From Methylophaga sp. (GTDB lineage Bacteria > Pseudomonadota > Gammaproteobacteria > Nitrosococcales > Methylophagaceae), in the NCBI GenBank assembly GCA_024636315.1, contig JAGXHJ010000036.1, positions 1 to 64,000 on the forward strand: a DNA stretch of 64,000 nucleotides. Direction: 5' to 3'. The translations under genes were made by a program, and so were the position numbers. The notes beneath the pieces are model-generated. The model did not search any database and was not told the origin of the DNA. It worked only from the letters and a program-made list of their open reading frames with translations. Shown piece by piece: positions 19,549 to 27,390 of the stretch; within the stretch, counting starts at the first letter, position 1; each line of letters starts with the position of its first letter.

Positions 19549-20711
19549 TAGTTAAAATGTTTCGAATTACCTGTGTGTTTGCATTAATTACGACACTAAC
19601 TGCATGTGGCACGGTAAGTGGCTGGTTTAAAGAAGATGTTTACGAAGTGCCACCTACCGAGTTAGCAGAATTTCCCCATGAGTTTGAACCTACAATTGCA
19701 TGGTCAACGGATACCGGTGGCTCTGAAGATATCTACAGTAGCCTAGCCCCTTGGATACAGGGAGATAAGGTTATTGCTGTTGATTCGCAAGGCGAAGTGA
19801 ATAGCTACGACGCCCAAACGGGTAAACGGCAATGGCGGGTAAAGCTTAAACTCCCCGTGGCGACAGGTGTTGGTGGCGGTGAAGGCCTTATTCTAGTGGG
19901 TACTAAAGATGGACAAATCCTCGCTCTGGATGAGCTCAACGGCAGTTTACTTTGGAAAGTCAAGTTAAGCAGTGAGGTGCTCGCACCACCAAAAGCAACT
20001 CGGGGAGTTGTAGTCGCTAGTACATCTGATGGACGCATGACCGGACTATCTAAGACAGATGGTCAAGTGTTGTGGAATTACCAACGTGCGGTTCCTTTAT
20101 TAAGTTTGCGTGGTGCTAGTGCACCAGTATTAGCTGACGATAAAGTGATTGCCGGCTATGCCAATGGAAAATTGGTTGCTTTGTCGATTATCGATGGCAA
20201 GGTCATGTGGGAGAAGAGTATTGCTGTACCTCGCGGTAGAACAGAACTTGATCGCCTAGTTGATATCGATGCTGATCCGGTTATTGTTAACAATACGGTC
20301 TATGTTGTGGCTTATCACGGTCGTGTAGTTGCTTTATCACTCGATGATGGGACTTTTCTTTGGACTCACGATATGTCTTCACGGTCTGGATTAGATGTAG
20401 CTGTCGGTGATGCCGTTTATGTTAGTGACGATGAAGGCAATGTTTGGGCTTTACAAGATGGATCGGGCGATTCTCTTTGGCGACAAACACGCTTATTAAG
20501 GCGCAAACTGACGGCGCCAGCTGTCGTCGGTGATAATGTGATTGTCGGTGATTTTGAAGGTTATATCCACTGGATATCTCGTCAAGATGGTCGCTTTACT
20601 GCGCGCGTTAAAGTTGCCAGTTCTGCTATCCGTAGCAAACCAGTAGTGAGCAATGATTTGGTCTATGTTATGGCCGCCGATGGTACATTAACCGCATTCC
20701 GGATCAAATAA
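19545..20711 (+). CDS. bamB: Outer membrane protein assembly factor BamB
   Basis: Lipoprotein of the BAM complex. Length 388 aa. The signal peptide ends in a lipobox LTTLTAC|G, so Cys would be lipidated and, lacking Asp at +2, sent to the outer membrane. The rest is an eight-bladed PQQ/WD-like propeller with repeats such as VIAVDSQGEVNSYDAQTGK and GLILVGTKDGQILALDELNG. ATG 19545 overlaps the yfgM stop; an internal ATG at 19557 is also possible. der starts 1 bp after its stop. Confidence 0.95.
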   Translation: MIVKMFRITCVFALITTLTACGTVSGWFKEDVYEVPPTELAEFPHEFEPTIAWSTDTGGSEDIYSSLAPWIQGDKVIAVDSQGEVNSYDAQTGKRQWRVKLKLPVATGVGGGEGLILVGTKDGQILALDELNGSLLWKVKLSSEVLAPPKATRGVVVASTSDGRMTGLSKTDGQVLWNYQRAVPLLSLRGASAPVLADDKVIAGYANGKLVALSIIDGKVMWEKSIAVPRGRTELDRLVDIDADPVIVNNTVYVVAYHGRVVALSLDDGTFLWTHDMSSRSGLDVAVGDAVYVSDDEGNVWALQDGSGDSLWRQTRLLRRKLTAPAVVGDNVIVGDFEGYIHWISRQDGRFTARVKVASSAIRSKPVVSNDLVYVMAADGTLTAFRIK

Positions 20712-20712
20712 T

Positions 20713-22137
20713 ATGAAGTCAGTTATCGCCTTAGTAGGGCGTCCTAATGTTGGTAAATCAACTTTATTTAACCGTTTAACAAAAAGTCGAGATGCTTTGG
20801 TTGCTGATTTCTCTGGCCTTACTCGTGACAGAATTTATGGCACGGTTAAAAGTGACGGCTGTGACTTTATATTGATCGATACCGGTGGTATGACCGAACA
20901 ATCAGACAGCATGTCCGGTTTAATGCGTAAGCAAGCAGATCTGGCCATACAAGAATCTGATTTAGTATTATTTCTAGTCGACGGACGTGCAGGAATGACA
21001 TCTGATGACCAAAGTATTGCTCAGACCTTACGCAATATTGGTAAGCCATTAATTTTAGTAATAAATAAGTCCGAAGGAGAACAGCGTGAGCTGGTTTCTT
21101 CAGATTTTTACGCTCTTGGATTGGGTGAGCCACAAGTAATTTCAGCTTCACAAGGCCGTGGTACGGCTAATCTGATAGCGGCAATCACTGATATCCTGCC
21201 AGCAGTATTGGCAGTAGAAAGTGACGAAGAAGAAGAAAATGAAGAAACAAGAATGGGGATACGTCTGGCTGTTTTAGGACGGCCTAATGTAGGAAAATCT
21301 ACATTAATCAATCGTATCATGGGTGAAGAACGTGTTGTGGCATTTGATGAGCCAGGTACTACGCGAGATAGTATTCATATCCCATTTGAAAAAGATGGTA
21401 CTCGTTATACGCTGATCGACACGGCTGGAGTACGTAGGCGTTCTAAAGTATCTGAAATGTTAGAAAAATTCAGTATCGTAAAAACATTGCAGGCCTTAGA
21501 AGAAGCCAACGTTGTTTTATTGGTGTTAGATGCACACGATGGCATAGTCGAACAAGATCTCCATCTAGCCGGACTCATTTTACAAAGTGGGCGTGCTCTA
21601 GTTATTGCGGTTAATAAGTGGGATGGCTTAGAAAAAGGTGAACGTGACTGGGTAACGACCAATATTGAACGTCGCATCCCATTCTTAAACTTTGCTAATA
21701 CTCATTTTATCTCTGCCTTGCATGGTAGTGGGGTAGGTTTATTATTTAAGTCAGTTAAACAGGCTTATGAGTCTGCTATGGCACAAATACCGACACCTCG
21801 CTTAACTCGCGTGTTGGAAGATGCTGTTGCTGATCATCAGCCACCGATGGTCAATGGTCGTAGAATTAAGTTTCGTTATGCTCATCTTGGCGGCAAAAAT
21901 CCACCACGTATTATTATTCATGGTAACCAAACGGATAAAACGCCGAATAGTTATATGAAGTATTTAGAAAATACCTTCCGGACCGTGCTGAAGTTACATG
22001 GCACACCGATCATGATTGAATTTAAAATGAGTGATAACCCGTTTAAGGATAAGAAGAAAAAATTAACGAATGAACAATTAGTTAAAAAGAGACGTCTGGA
22101 AAATCAGCATACAAACTTGAAAAAACGTCGTGATTAG
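20713..22137 (+). CDS. der: Ribosome biogenesis GTPase Der (EngA)
   Basis: Tandem GTPase needed for 50S subunit assembly. Length 474 aa. The first G domain has GRPNVGKSTLFN near residue 8 and DTGG. The second repeats GRPNVGKSTLINR after an acidic linker (ESDEEEENEETR), with DTAG and NKWD. A KH-like C-terminal domain ends in a Lys/Arg-rich tail for RNA binding. It closes the yfgM-bamB-der unit. Confidence 0.97.
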   Translation: MKSVIALVGRPNVGKSTLFNRLTKSRDALVADFSGLTRDRIYGTVKSDGCDFILIDTGGMTEQSDSMSGLMRKQADLAIQESDLVLFLVDGRAGMTSDDQSIAQTLRNIGKPLILVINKSEGEQRELVSSDFYALGLGEPQVISASQGRGTANLIAAITDILPAVLAVESDEEEENEETRMGIRLAVLGRPNVGKSTLINRIMGEERVVAFDEPGTTRDSIHIPFEKDGTRYTLIDTAGVRRRSKVSEMLEKFSIVKTLQALEEANVVLLVLDAHDGIVEQDLHLAGLILQSGRALVIAVNKWDGLEKGERDWVTTNIERRIPFLNFANTHFISALHGSGVGLLFKSVKQAYESAMAQIPTPRLTRVLEDAVADHQPPMVNGRRIKFRYAHLGGKNPPRIIIHGNQTDKTPNSYMKYLENTFRTVLKLHGTPIMIEFKMSDNPFKDKKKKLTNEQLVKKRRLENQHTNLKKRRD

Positions 22138-22217
22138 AAGGTTATTATTTCAGTTGAGAACAGTTAGTTTCTGGCAGTTTAGAATTTTAGATTAGTTGCA
22201 CATATCAAACATCAGAC

Positions 22218-22241
22218 ACCGCTCTATATATTCAGGGCGGT
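22218..22241. terminator. Weak hairpin between convergent der and moaE
   Basis: ACCGCTC (22218-22224) pairs with GGGCGGT (22235-22241), one G-T wobble, around a 10-base loop. No T-run follows on either strand, so a terminator role is only suggested by its position 80 bp after der and 29 bp beyond the moaE stop. Confidence 0.35.
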
Positions 22242-22269
22242 TATGTTGAATATTCTAAAACGATTGTGA

Positions 22270-22707
22270 TTACAACCCGTCAGTATTGTTTTCCACCCAA
22301 CGCTCGCCATCCTCTCTGGTTTCTTTTTTCCAGAATGGTGCGTTATGCTTTAATTCTTCAATTAACCAACTACAGGCATCTAGCGCCGCACGGCGATGGG
22401 CTGACCAGCAAGCAATCAACACAATCGGTTCGGCTGGACTTATGTCTCCTACTCGATGAATAATTAAAGTATCAAGCAAGTTCCAGCGTTGTTTGGCCTG
22501 TTGCTCTAGTTGAATCAAATAACGTTGGGTCATCGCAGGATAATGTTCTAACACCATGTGTGAAACATCGGTATTGTCATTAAAATCTCGCATGGAACCG
22601 ATGAAGCTGGCTGTAGCGCCAAATTGATTCGCGAGAGCAGATTGTTGTTGATGATCAACAATGGCTTGCCAAGGGTCAAATGTCTGTTGTTCGATATGGC
22701 TAGACAT
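22270..22707 (-). CDS. moaE: Molybdopterin synthase catalytic subunit
   Basis: Large subunit of molybdopterin synthase; with thiocarboxylated MoaD it converts cyclic pyranopterin monophosphate to molybdopterin. Length 145 aa. The characteristic core HRVGDISPAEPIVLIACWSA is present, continuing as HRRAALDAC, followed by the catalytic Lys region in NAPFWKKE. It lies 1 bp downstream of moaD, the usual order, with moaC divergent. The set supports molybdo- or tungsto-enzymes together with moeA and mobAB at 60511-62893. Confidence 0.95.
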   Translation of the reverse strand: MSSHIEQQTFDPWQAIVDHQQQSALANQFGATASFIGSMRDFNDNTDVSHMVLEHYPAMTQRYLIQLEQQAKQRWNLLDTLIIHRVGDISPAEPIVLIACWSAHRRAALDACSWLIEELKHNAPFWKKETREDGERWVENNTDGL

Positions 22708-22708
22708 A

Positions 22709-22936
22709 TTAACCGCCGGTTACTGGCGGAAAAAAGGCCACTTCATCACCATCTTCAACAGGACTAGTAAACTGGGCATATTCAAGGTTAATAGCCACTA
22801 GAACATTGATTGGCCGATCAGCTTTATCCGTGGCAATATCCCATACTTCCCCCGCAGATCCAGCGTGGTTAATAGTGGTATCACCAACACCGATGGTTTC
22901 ACGGAGACTGGCAAAAAATTTGACTTGAATGCTCAT
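22709..22936 (-). CDS. moaD: Molybdopterin synthase sulfur carrier subunit
   Basis: Ubiquitin-fold sulfur carrier, 75 aa. I take the ATG at 22936 ([16 protein letters not shown]); longer upstream reading would run into the moaC start region. The essential C-terminal Gly-Gly is present (FFPPVTGG), where the thiocarboxylate forms. Only 43 bp separate its start from the divergent moaC start, so promoter elements of the two genes must overlap each other or the coding regions. Confidence 0.94.
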   Translation of the reverse strand: MSIQVKFFASLRETIGVGDTTINHAGSAGEVWDIATDKADRPINVLVAINLEYAQFTSPVEDGDEVAFFPPVTGG

Positions 22937-22979
22937 CTGGTTAATTGTTTCACTAATTAAAATTAAAAGGATACCACTC

Positions 22980-23459
22980 ATGGCTGATTTAACACACTTT
23001 AATCAAGCGGGCGAAGCCCATATGGTTGATGTCGGCTCAAAACAAATTACCAAACGGGTTGCTGTCGCAGAAGGCCAAATATTGATGTTGGATAAGACAT
23101 TAAAACTGATCCAGCAGGGCAATCATAAAAAGGGTGATGTTTTAGGCATTGCTCGTATTGCGGGGATTATGGCCGCTAAACGTACCGCTGATTTAATTCC
23201 ACTTTGTCATCCGCTCGCTTTGACTAAAGTGTCAGTAGATTTCAAAATTTTGGAGGATGATGTCGCCGTGCAATGTCGCGCTCAAGTTGAAACTAGTGGT
23301 CAAACGGGTGTAGAAATGGAGGCATTAACTGCGGTGCAAATTGCACTGTTAACTATTTACGATATGTGTAAGGCGGTTGATCGTGGCATGGTGATGACTG
23401 ATATTCGCTTACTTGAAAAAGCGGGCGGAAAGTCTGGCCACTGGGTGCGAGAGCTTTAA
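22980..23459 (+). CDS. moaC: Cyclic pyranopterin monophosphate synthase
   Basis: Works after MoaA in the first step of molybdenum cofactor synthesis. I choose ATG 22980 ([18 protein letters not shown]), with AAAAGGAT just upstream, giving 159 aa, the normal length. The signatures [15 protein letters not shown] and [24 protein letters not shown] hold the active-site residues. moaA is not in the window. It converges on the ModE-like regulator gene with 15 bp between stops. Confidence 0.96.
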   Translation: MADLTHFNQAGEAHMVDVGSKQITKRVAVAEGQILMLDKTLKLIQQGNHKKGDVLGIARIAGIMAAKRTADLIPLCHPLALTKVSVDFKILEDDVAVQCRAQVETSGQTGVEMEALTAVQIALLTIYDMCKAVDRGMVMTDIRLLEKAGGKSGHWVREL

Positions 23460-23474
23460 CAACTAAACTAAAAT

Positions 23475-24551
23475 TTAGGAGAATATGTCTTTAAAGGTCA
23501 CGCTATCACCAGAACGCGAGGCATCATAGCCTGAAAATCCTGATAAAGATTCCCTAAATTGAGTGCTTTGTAGTAATTCTTTTATCTGCTTAGTAGATTC
23601 ATCTTTGCTAAGGCTAGTAGGTATAGCCAGGCAATAATGTTCCCATACCAGCGGGACGAATTCTAAATTGAACTTAGTCGCCATCGGAGCTATACCAAAG
23701 CCAACATCAGCAGCACCGCTTGCGATCATTGCCGCTACCGCCATATGAGTAAATTCTTCATGGCCATAACCGTTAATCTCATCAGGATTGATGTTTTCAG
23801 CTTCTAATAATTGATCAAATAATAAGCGCGTGCCTGAATTAGCTTGTCGATTGATGAACCTCAGATCTTTATTCGTCAGCGATGAGATAGCACTTATTTT
23901 TGTCGCGTTTTCAGATTTAAACATTAATCCTTGGTTTCTTTTTACGACATAGATAAGTTGATGTTGTTGAGCGTTGATGAGATCGAGATACTGCGGTCTT
24001 AAATTGTTCGCTAGAGGCCCGATAGGAATATGAAAACCTGCGATATGGCAGTGGCCACTATTTAGTGCCCGCAAGCTTTCTAAACTGCCGTGAAAATGTA
24101 AATCCAACTTAAAATTAGACTGTTGATTTATCAGATCACGCAGTGTGCTAATAGCCAGCCCGTGACTCGCAAAAATATTTAAGGAAGGTTTCTTTCCTGT
24201 GTCTAATAGCAATTCAAAATCTCGTTTGAATTGCGTAGCAAAGTTATCTAACTCAGGCGTAAAACGTGCCAGTAGTTGGACATTTGCATTGAGCAACTTT
24301 TCACCTGTTGGCGAAAGATTAGCACCACGACCCCGTTCAAGTATAACTAAGGGTTGCCCCAGTAATTGCTCCCATTTTGCCAGTAAACCCCAGGCAAAAC
24401 GATATGAAACTTTGACCTCATCAGTTGCGTGTCTTAATGAACCTAAGTGATGAATTGCCGTGAGCAAAGGAAACAACACAGGATCAATATTCTGTTTTTC
24501 CGATTGACTGATTTGCCAGTTAAGTGATAGTTGGATATTCATAATAGGCAT
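23475..24551 (-). CDS. ModE-like winged-helix regulator fused to a molybdate/tungstate-binding-protein-like domain
   Basis: Probable oxyanion-responsive repressor. Length 358 aa. Residues about 15-115 match the ModE N-terminal DNA-binding domain (HHLGSLRHATDEVKVSYRFA, then LLAKWEQLLGQPLV and GRGANLSPTGEKLL). From about 130 on it has a periplasmic-binding-protein-like fold without signal peptide (LNIFASHGLAISTLRDL, NRQANSGTRLLFDQLL, AAMIASGAADVGFGIAP), as in COG1910 regulators; it replaces the usual TOBE/MOP effector domains. It is divergent from the porin-tupA pair with inverted repeats between, so tungstate/molybdate-dependent control of that pair is a strong inference. An in-frame ATG at residue 4 is an alternative start. 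Confidence 0.85.
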   Translation of the reverse strand: MPIMNIQLSLNWQISQSEKQNIDPVLFPLLTAIHHLGSLRHATDEVKVSYRFAWGLLAKWEQLLGQPLVILERGRGANLSPTGEKLLNANVQLLARFTPELDNFATQFKRDFELLLDTGKKPSLNIFASHGLAISTLRDLINQQSNFKLDLHFHGSLESLRALNSGHCHIAGFHIPIGPLANNLRPQYLDLINAQQHQLIYVVKRNQGLMFKSENATKISAISSLTNKDLRFINRQANSGTRLLFDQLLEAENINPDEINGYGHEEFTHMAVAAMIASGAADVGFGIAPMATKFNLEFVPLVWEHYCLAIPTSLSKDESTKQIKELLQSTQFRESLSGFSGYDASRSGDSVTFKDIFS

Positions 24552-24572
24552 AGTTAAACATATTTTCTATTG

Positions 24573-24590
24573 GTTTAATACTATTTAAAC
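24573..24590. promoter_or_regulatory. Inverted repeat, candidate operator A (ModE-like regulator)
   Basis: GTTTAA-tactat-TTAAAC, perfect 6 bp arms, 21 bp upstream of the regulator start. It lies in the short region that must hold promoters for both divergent units. It does not match the classical ModE box, as may be expected for a regulator of a different subfamily. Confidence 0.45.
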
Positions 24591-24610
24591 TGTCATTTAT
24601 TATCAATACT

Positions 24611-24630
24611 ATATGCACTGTCATGCATAT
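24611..24630. promoter_or_regulatory. Inverted repeat, candidate operator B (porin-tupA)
   Basis: ATATGCA-ctgtca-TGCATAT, perfect 7 bp arms with the same 6-base spacing as operator A, 38 bp centre to centre from it. It lies 50 bp before the porin start, a good position for repression. Confidence 0.45.
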
Positions 24631-24680
24631 ATGAGGTGGTATTAATTAATATGTTTATTATCTACTTAGGAAGTAAGGCA

Positions 24681-26036
24681 ATGATGTTAAAAAAAACACT
24701 AATAGCTGGCGCAATATTTTCATCTTTTATAGGATCTGCTTATGCAGGTTCTGAGATAGAAACTTTGATCACTATGTTGCATGAAAACGGCATGGTTAAT
24801 GATGCACAATTTGGTCGTTTACAAGCAGAATTAAAACAGAATCAAGCAAATACAAACCAAGAAAAACAACAAGTACAAAAACAACTAGCGGAAGCGACGA
24901 AACCTTCTGATGTAGAAGTGCAGGTAAAAGGTGGCGTGACCGTCAAAACACGTGATGGTAAGTTCTCTACTAAAATTGGTGGCCGAGTACAAGCTGATGC
25001 CGCTACTTATAGTGGCGATCCTACAATTGGAGATGGTACTGAAATCCGCCGTGCTCGTATGTATTTAAATGGTGTTATGTATACCGATTGGGCATATAAA
25101 TTGGAATATGATTTTGCTAGTACAGGCGCTAATGGAAAAGGTATTGCCGATGCATTTCTTGCCTACAATGGTTTTGATGATTTAGAAATTAAAGTCGGTC
25201 ACTTTAAAGACCCTTTCAGTTTAGAGCAGCAAACTAGTTCTAATAATGTGTCGTTTATGGAACGTTCATTAACCAGCGCTTTTGCTGCTGGTCGTCATAT
25301 CGGTGCTATGGTGAGTACAAAACAGCAGCATTGGTCATTAGCGGGTGGTGTATTTGGTGATTCTCTGACAGCAACTAATGGTGCTTCACATGATCAAGAT
25401 GAAGGTTGGGGTCTTGGGGCGCGGGCAACATTTGCACCAATAAATGAAAAAACCAAAGTGGTGCATTTCGGTTTAGGTTTGAACTATCGTGATACAGGTG
25501 GTGAGGGTAATAAGACATCGTTTAAACAACAGCCTGAAACGCATATTGGCGGCATTAATATTGCTGATACGAAGGACACTATTTTAAACGTTACAGACTT
25601 TTATAAAGTCGGTGCTGAAGTCGCTACAGTTATGGGCCCTTTCTCTGCACAAGCTGAATATATTATAACATCAGTGAGCCGCAACACCGCTACTGATTTG
25701 GATTTTGATGGCTGGTATGCTCAAGCGGGTTATTTCTTTACTGGCGAGTCGCGTAACTATAAAAACGGTTCTTTTGGTAGCATTACACCTAAAGCGAGTG
25801 TTGGCGAAGGCGGTATCGGTGCGTGGGAGTTGGCATTACGTTACAGCACGCTTGATTTGATTGATAAAGATATCGACGGTGGTGATGTTGATTCATACAC
25901 CGTGGGTGTGAATTGGTTTGCGACACCTAGTTTACGTTTCAGTGCAAATTATGTTGATGTGCTAAATGTAAAAGGTGGTACTTACGATAACCAAGAACCT
26001 AGTTTGTTCCAAGTACGTAGTCAGTGGGCATTTTAA
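24681..26036 (+). CDS. OprP/OprO-type anion-selective porin, next to tupA
   Basis: Outer-membrane trimeric porin of the phosphate-selective porin O/P family. I start at ATG 24681 (MMLKKTLIAGAIFSSFIGSAYA|GSE signal peptide), 7 bp after AGGAAG; a GTG at 24636 gives an unlikely N-terminus. The product is 451 aa. A short helical coiled-coil stretch (residues about 25-65) precedes the 16-strand barrel, which has the family's FSTKIGGRVQADAA, EIRRARMYLNGVMYTDWAYK and FKDPFSLEQQTSSNNVSFMER. It ends in aromatic QVRSQWAF, the barrel-assembly signal. It is 32 bp ahead of tupA, so I infer a tungstate/molybdate oxyanion substrate rather than phosphate. Confidence 0.88.
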   Translation: MMLKKTLIAGAIFSSFIGSAYAGSEIETLITMLHENGMVNDAQFGRLQAELKQNQANTNQEKQQVQKQLAEATKPSDVEVQVKGGVTVKTRDGKFSTKIGGRVQADAATYSGDPTIGDGTEIRRARMYLNGVMYTDWAYKLEYDFASTGANGKGIADAFLAYNGFDDLEIKVGHFKDPFSLEQQTSSNNVSFMERSLTSAFAAGRHIGAMVSTKQQHWSLAGGVFGDSLTATNGASHDQDEGWGLGARATFAPINEKTKVVHFGLGLNYRDTGGEGNKTSFKQQPETHIGGINIADTKDTILNVTDFYKVGAEVATVMGPFSAQAEYIITSVSRNTATDLDFDGWYAQAGYFFTGESRNYKNGSFGSITPKASVGEGGIGAWELALRYSTLDLIDKDIDGGDVDSYTVGVNWFATPSLRFSANYVDVLNVKGGTYDNQEPSLFQVRSQWAF

Positions 26037-26068
26037 TTAATAACGTTGTAATATTTAAGGAAAACACA

Positions 26069-26881
26069 ATGATAATGAAAAAATGGCTATCTATAGCTAC
26101 TGTCGTCACCATTTCACTGCTCTCGGTGACCGCACAGGCTGTTGAGCATTTAAAAATGTCAACGACAACCAGTACTGAAAATTCAGGCCTATTGGCGGTA
26201 TTAGATCCTGCGTTCGAAGCTAAATATAATGTAAAAGTTGATGTTATTGCCGTCGGTACAGGCAAAGCCCTGAAAATTGGTAGTAATGGCGATGTGGATG
26301 TGGTGTTTGTTCATGCGCCAGCGGCAGAATTGAAATATGTTGAAAATGGTGACTTTATTGACCGTAAAGCAGTCATGCATAATGATTTTGTTATAGTTGG
26401 TTCGGTAACTGATCCCGCAAATATTGCTCAAGCAAAATCGGCAACTGAAGCTTTACAACGTATTGCAATGACGAAGGCAGATTTTATCTCACGAGGCGAT
26501 GATTCAGGTACGCATAAAAAAGAAAAACTATTATGGCTGGCGGCTGATGTCAAACCTGAAGGCAGTTGGTACATCCAAGCGGGGCAGGGAATGGGGGCGG
26601 TTTTAACCATTGCTGATGAAAAACAAGCTTATGCAATGGCTGACCGCGGTACTCAAATCGCATACGCCGATAAAATGAGCTTAAAAGTGTTATTTGAGGG
26701 TGATGAGGCATTATTTAATCCCTACCATGTGATGGCAGTTAATCCCGCCAAACAGCCTCATGTCAAATATGACCTTGCCAAAAAATACATTGAATTTGTG
26801 ACTAGCGAGGAAGGGCAGGCAATTATCGCTGGTTTCAATAAGTCGGGTCAGCAGTTATTTTATCCAGACGTAGTGAACTAG
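26069..26881 (+). CDS. tupA: Tungstate ABC transporter substrate-binding protein
   Basis: Periplasmic binding protein for tungstate, 270 aa from ATG 26069 (AAGGAAAA upstream). The signal peptide ends at SVTAQA|VEHL. The TupA signatures are clear: MSTTTSTENSGLLAVLDPAF, VIAVGTGKALKIGSNGDVDV followed by VFVHAP, FISRGDDSGTHKKEKLLW, and GQGMGAVLTIADEKQAY followed by DRGT. A strong terminator follows at once, and no TupB permease or TupC ATPase gene is in the window, so it must work with transport genes elsewhere. A molybdate substrate cannot be excluded. Confidence 0.9.
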   Translation: MIMKKWLSIATVVTISLLSVTAQAVEHLKMSTTTSTENSGLLAVLDPAFEAKYNVKVDVIAVGTGKALKIGSNGDVDVVFVHAPAAELKYVENGDFIDRKAVMHNDFVIVGSVTDPANIAQAKSATEALQRIAMTKADFISRGDDSGTHKKEKLLWLAADVKPEGSWYIQAGQGMGAVLTIADEKQAYAMADRGTQIAYADKMSLKVLFEGDEALFNPYHVMAVNPAKQPHVKYDLAKKYIEFVTSEEGQAIIAGFNKSGQQLFYPDVVN

Positions 26882-26893
26882 TTTGAACTGATT

Positions 26894-26932
26894 AAAAAAG
26901 CCGGTAATGAATTAAACATTACCGGCTTTTTT
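26894..26932. terminator. Rho-independent terminator after tupA
   Basis: GCCGGTAATG and CATTACCGGC form a perfect 10 bp stem around a 7-base loop, flanked by six A and six T. It works in either direction, 12 bp after the tupA stop. Confidence 0.92.
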
Positions 26933-26985
26933 ATTGAGGCATTACTTAGTTGTATTAGTGCTTTTTAGGCATTGCCTCATCCATA

Positions 26986-27007
26986 ACATACCCAGATCTG
27001 GGTATGT
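26986..27007. repeat. Perfect 22 bp palindrome after the lipoprotein gene
   Basis: Arms ACATACCCAGA and TCTGGGTATGT meet without a loop, 6 bp beyond the stop of the minus-strand lipoprotein gene. There is no T-run, so it may be a protein-binding site or an RNA stem marking the transcript end. Confidence 0.6.
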
Positions 27008-27013
27008 AAGCAT

Positions 27014-27337
27014 TTAATCTTCTGTTTTGTCTTCTTCCATCATTTTATCTTTCATTTCGATAGCAGAATCAGCAACATCATTTGCCATTTCAGTGGTTGC
27101 ATCTACTGCATCATCAATCACTTCTGATGTACTCTCAGCGACATCTTCAGCCATTTCTTTTGTGGCGTCATAAGCATTAGATGTGCTGTCACTAATTGAT
27201 TCAGCGGCATGCTCAGTCATTTCTACAGCGCTATCCATAACTGATTTGTCTGCATCAGCAGTGTCGTCAGCGCTTTCTCCGCAGGCAGAGATAAGTAAAA
27301 AAGAAGCCATTAAAGCTGACAATGTTAATTTGTTCAT
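27014..27337 (-). CDS. Small Ala/acidic-rich lipoprotein
   Basis: Hypothetical lipoprotein of 107 aa from ATG 27337. The signal sequence MNKLTLSALMASFLLISAC ends in a lipobox with Cys at 19. The mature part is low-complexity: repeats of the kind AEDVAESTSEVIDDAVDATT with Ala, Asp, Glu, Ser and Met spaced to give long amphipathic helices, as in some stress-related envelope proteins. Function is unknown. It starts 53 bp after the DUF2333 gene on the same strand and may be co-transcribed with it. Confidence 0.75.
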   Translation of the reverse strand: MNKLTLSALMASFLLISACGESADDTADADKSVMDSAVEMTEHAAESISDSTSNAYDATKEMAEDVAESTSEVIDDAVDATTEMANDVADSAIEMKDKMMEEDKTED

Positions 27338-27390
27338 GGTAAAAAAACTACTAGGTTGAATTGTAGAATAAACGTTGTAACCCACATAGC

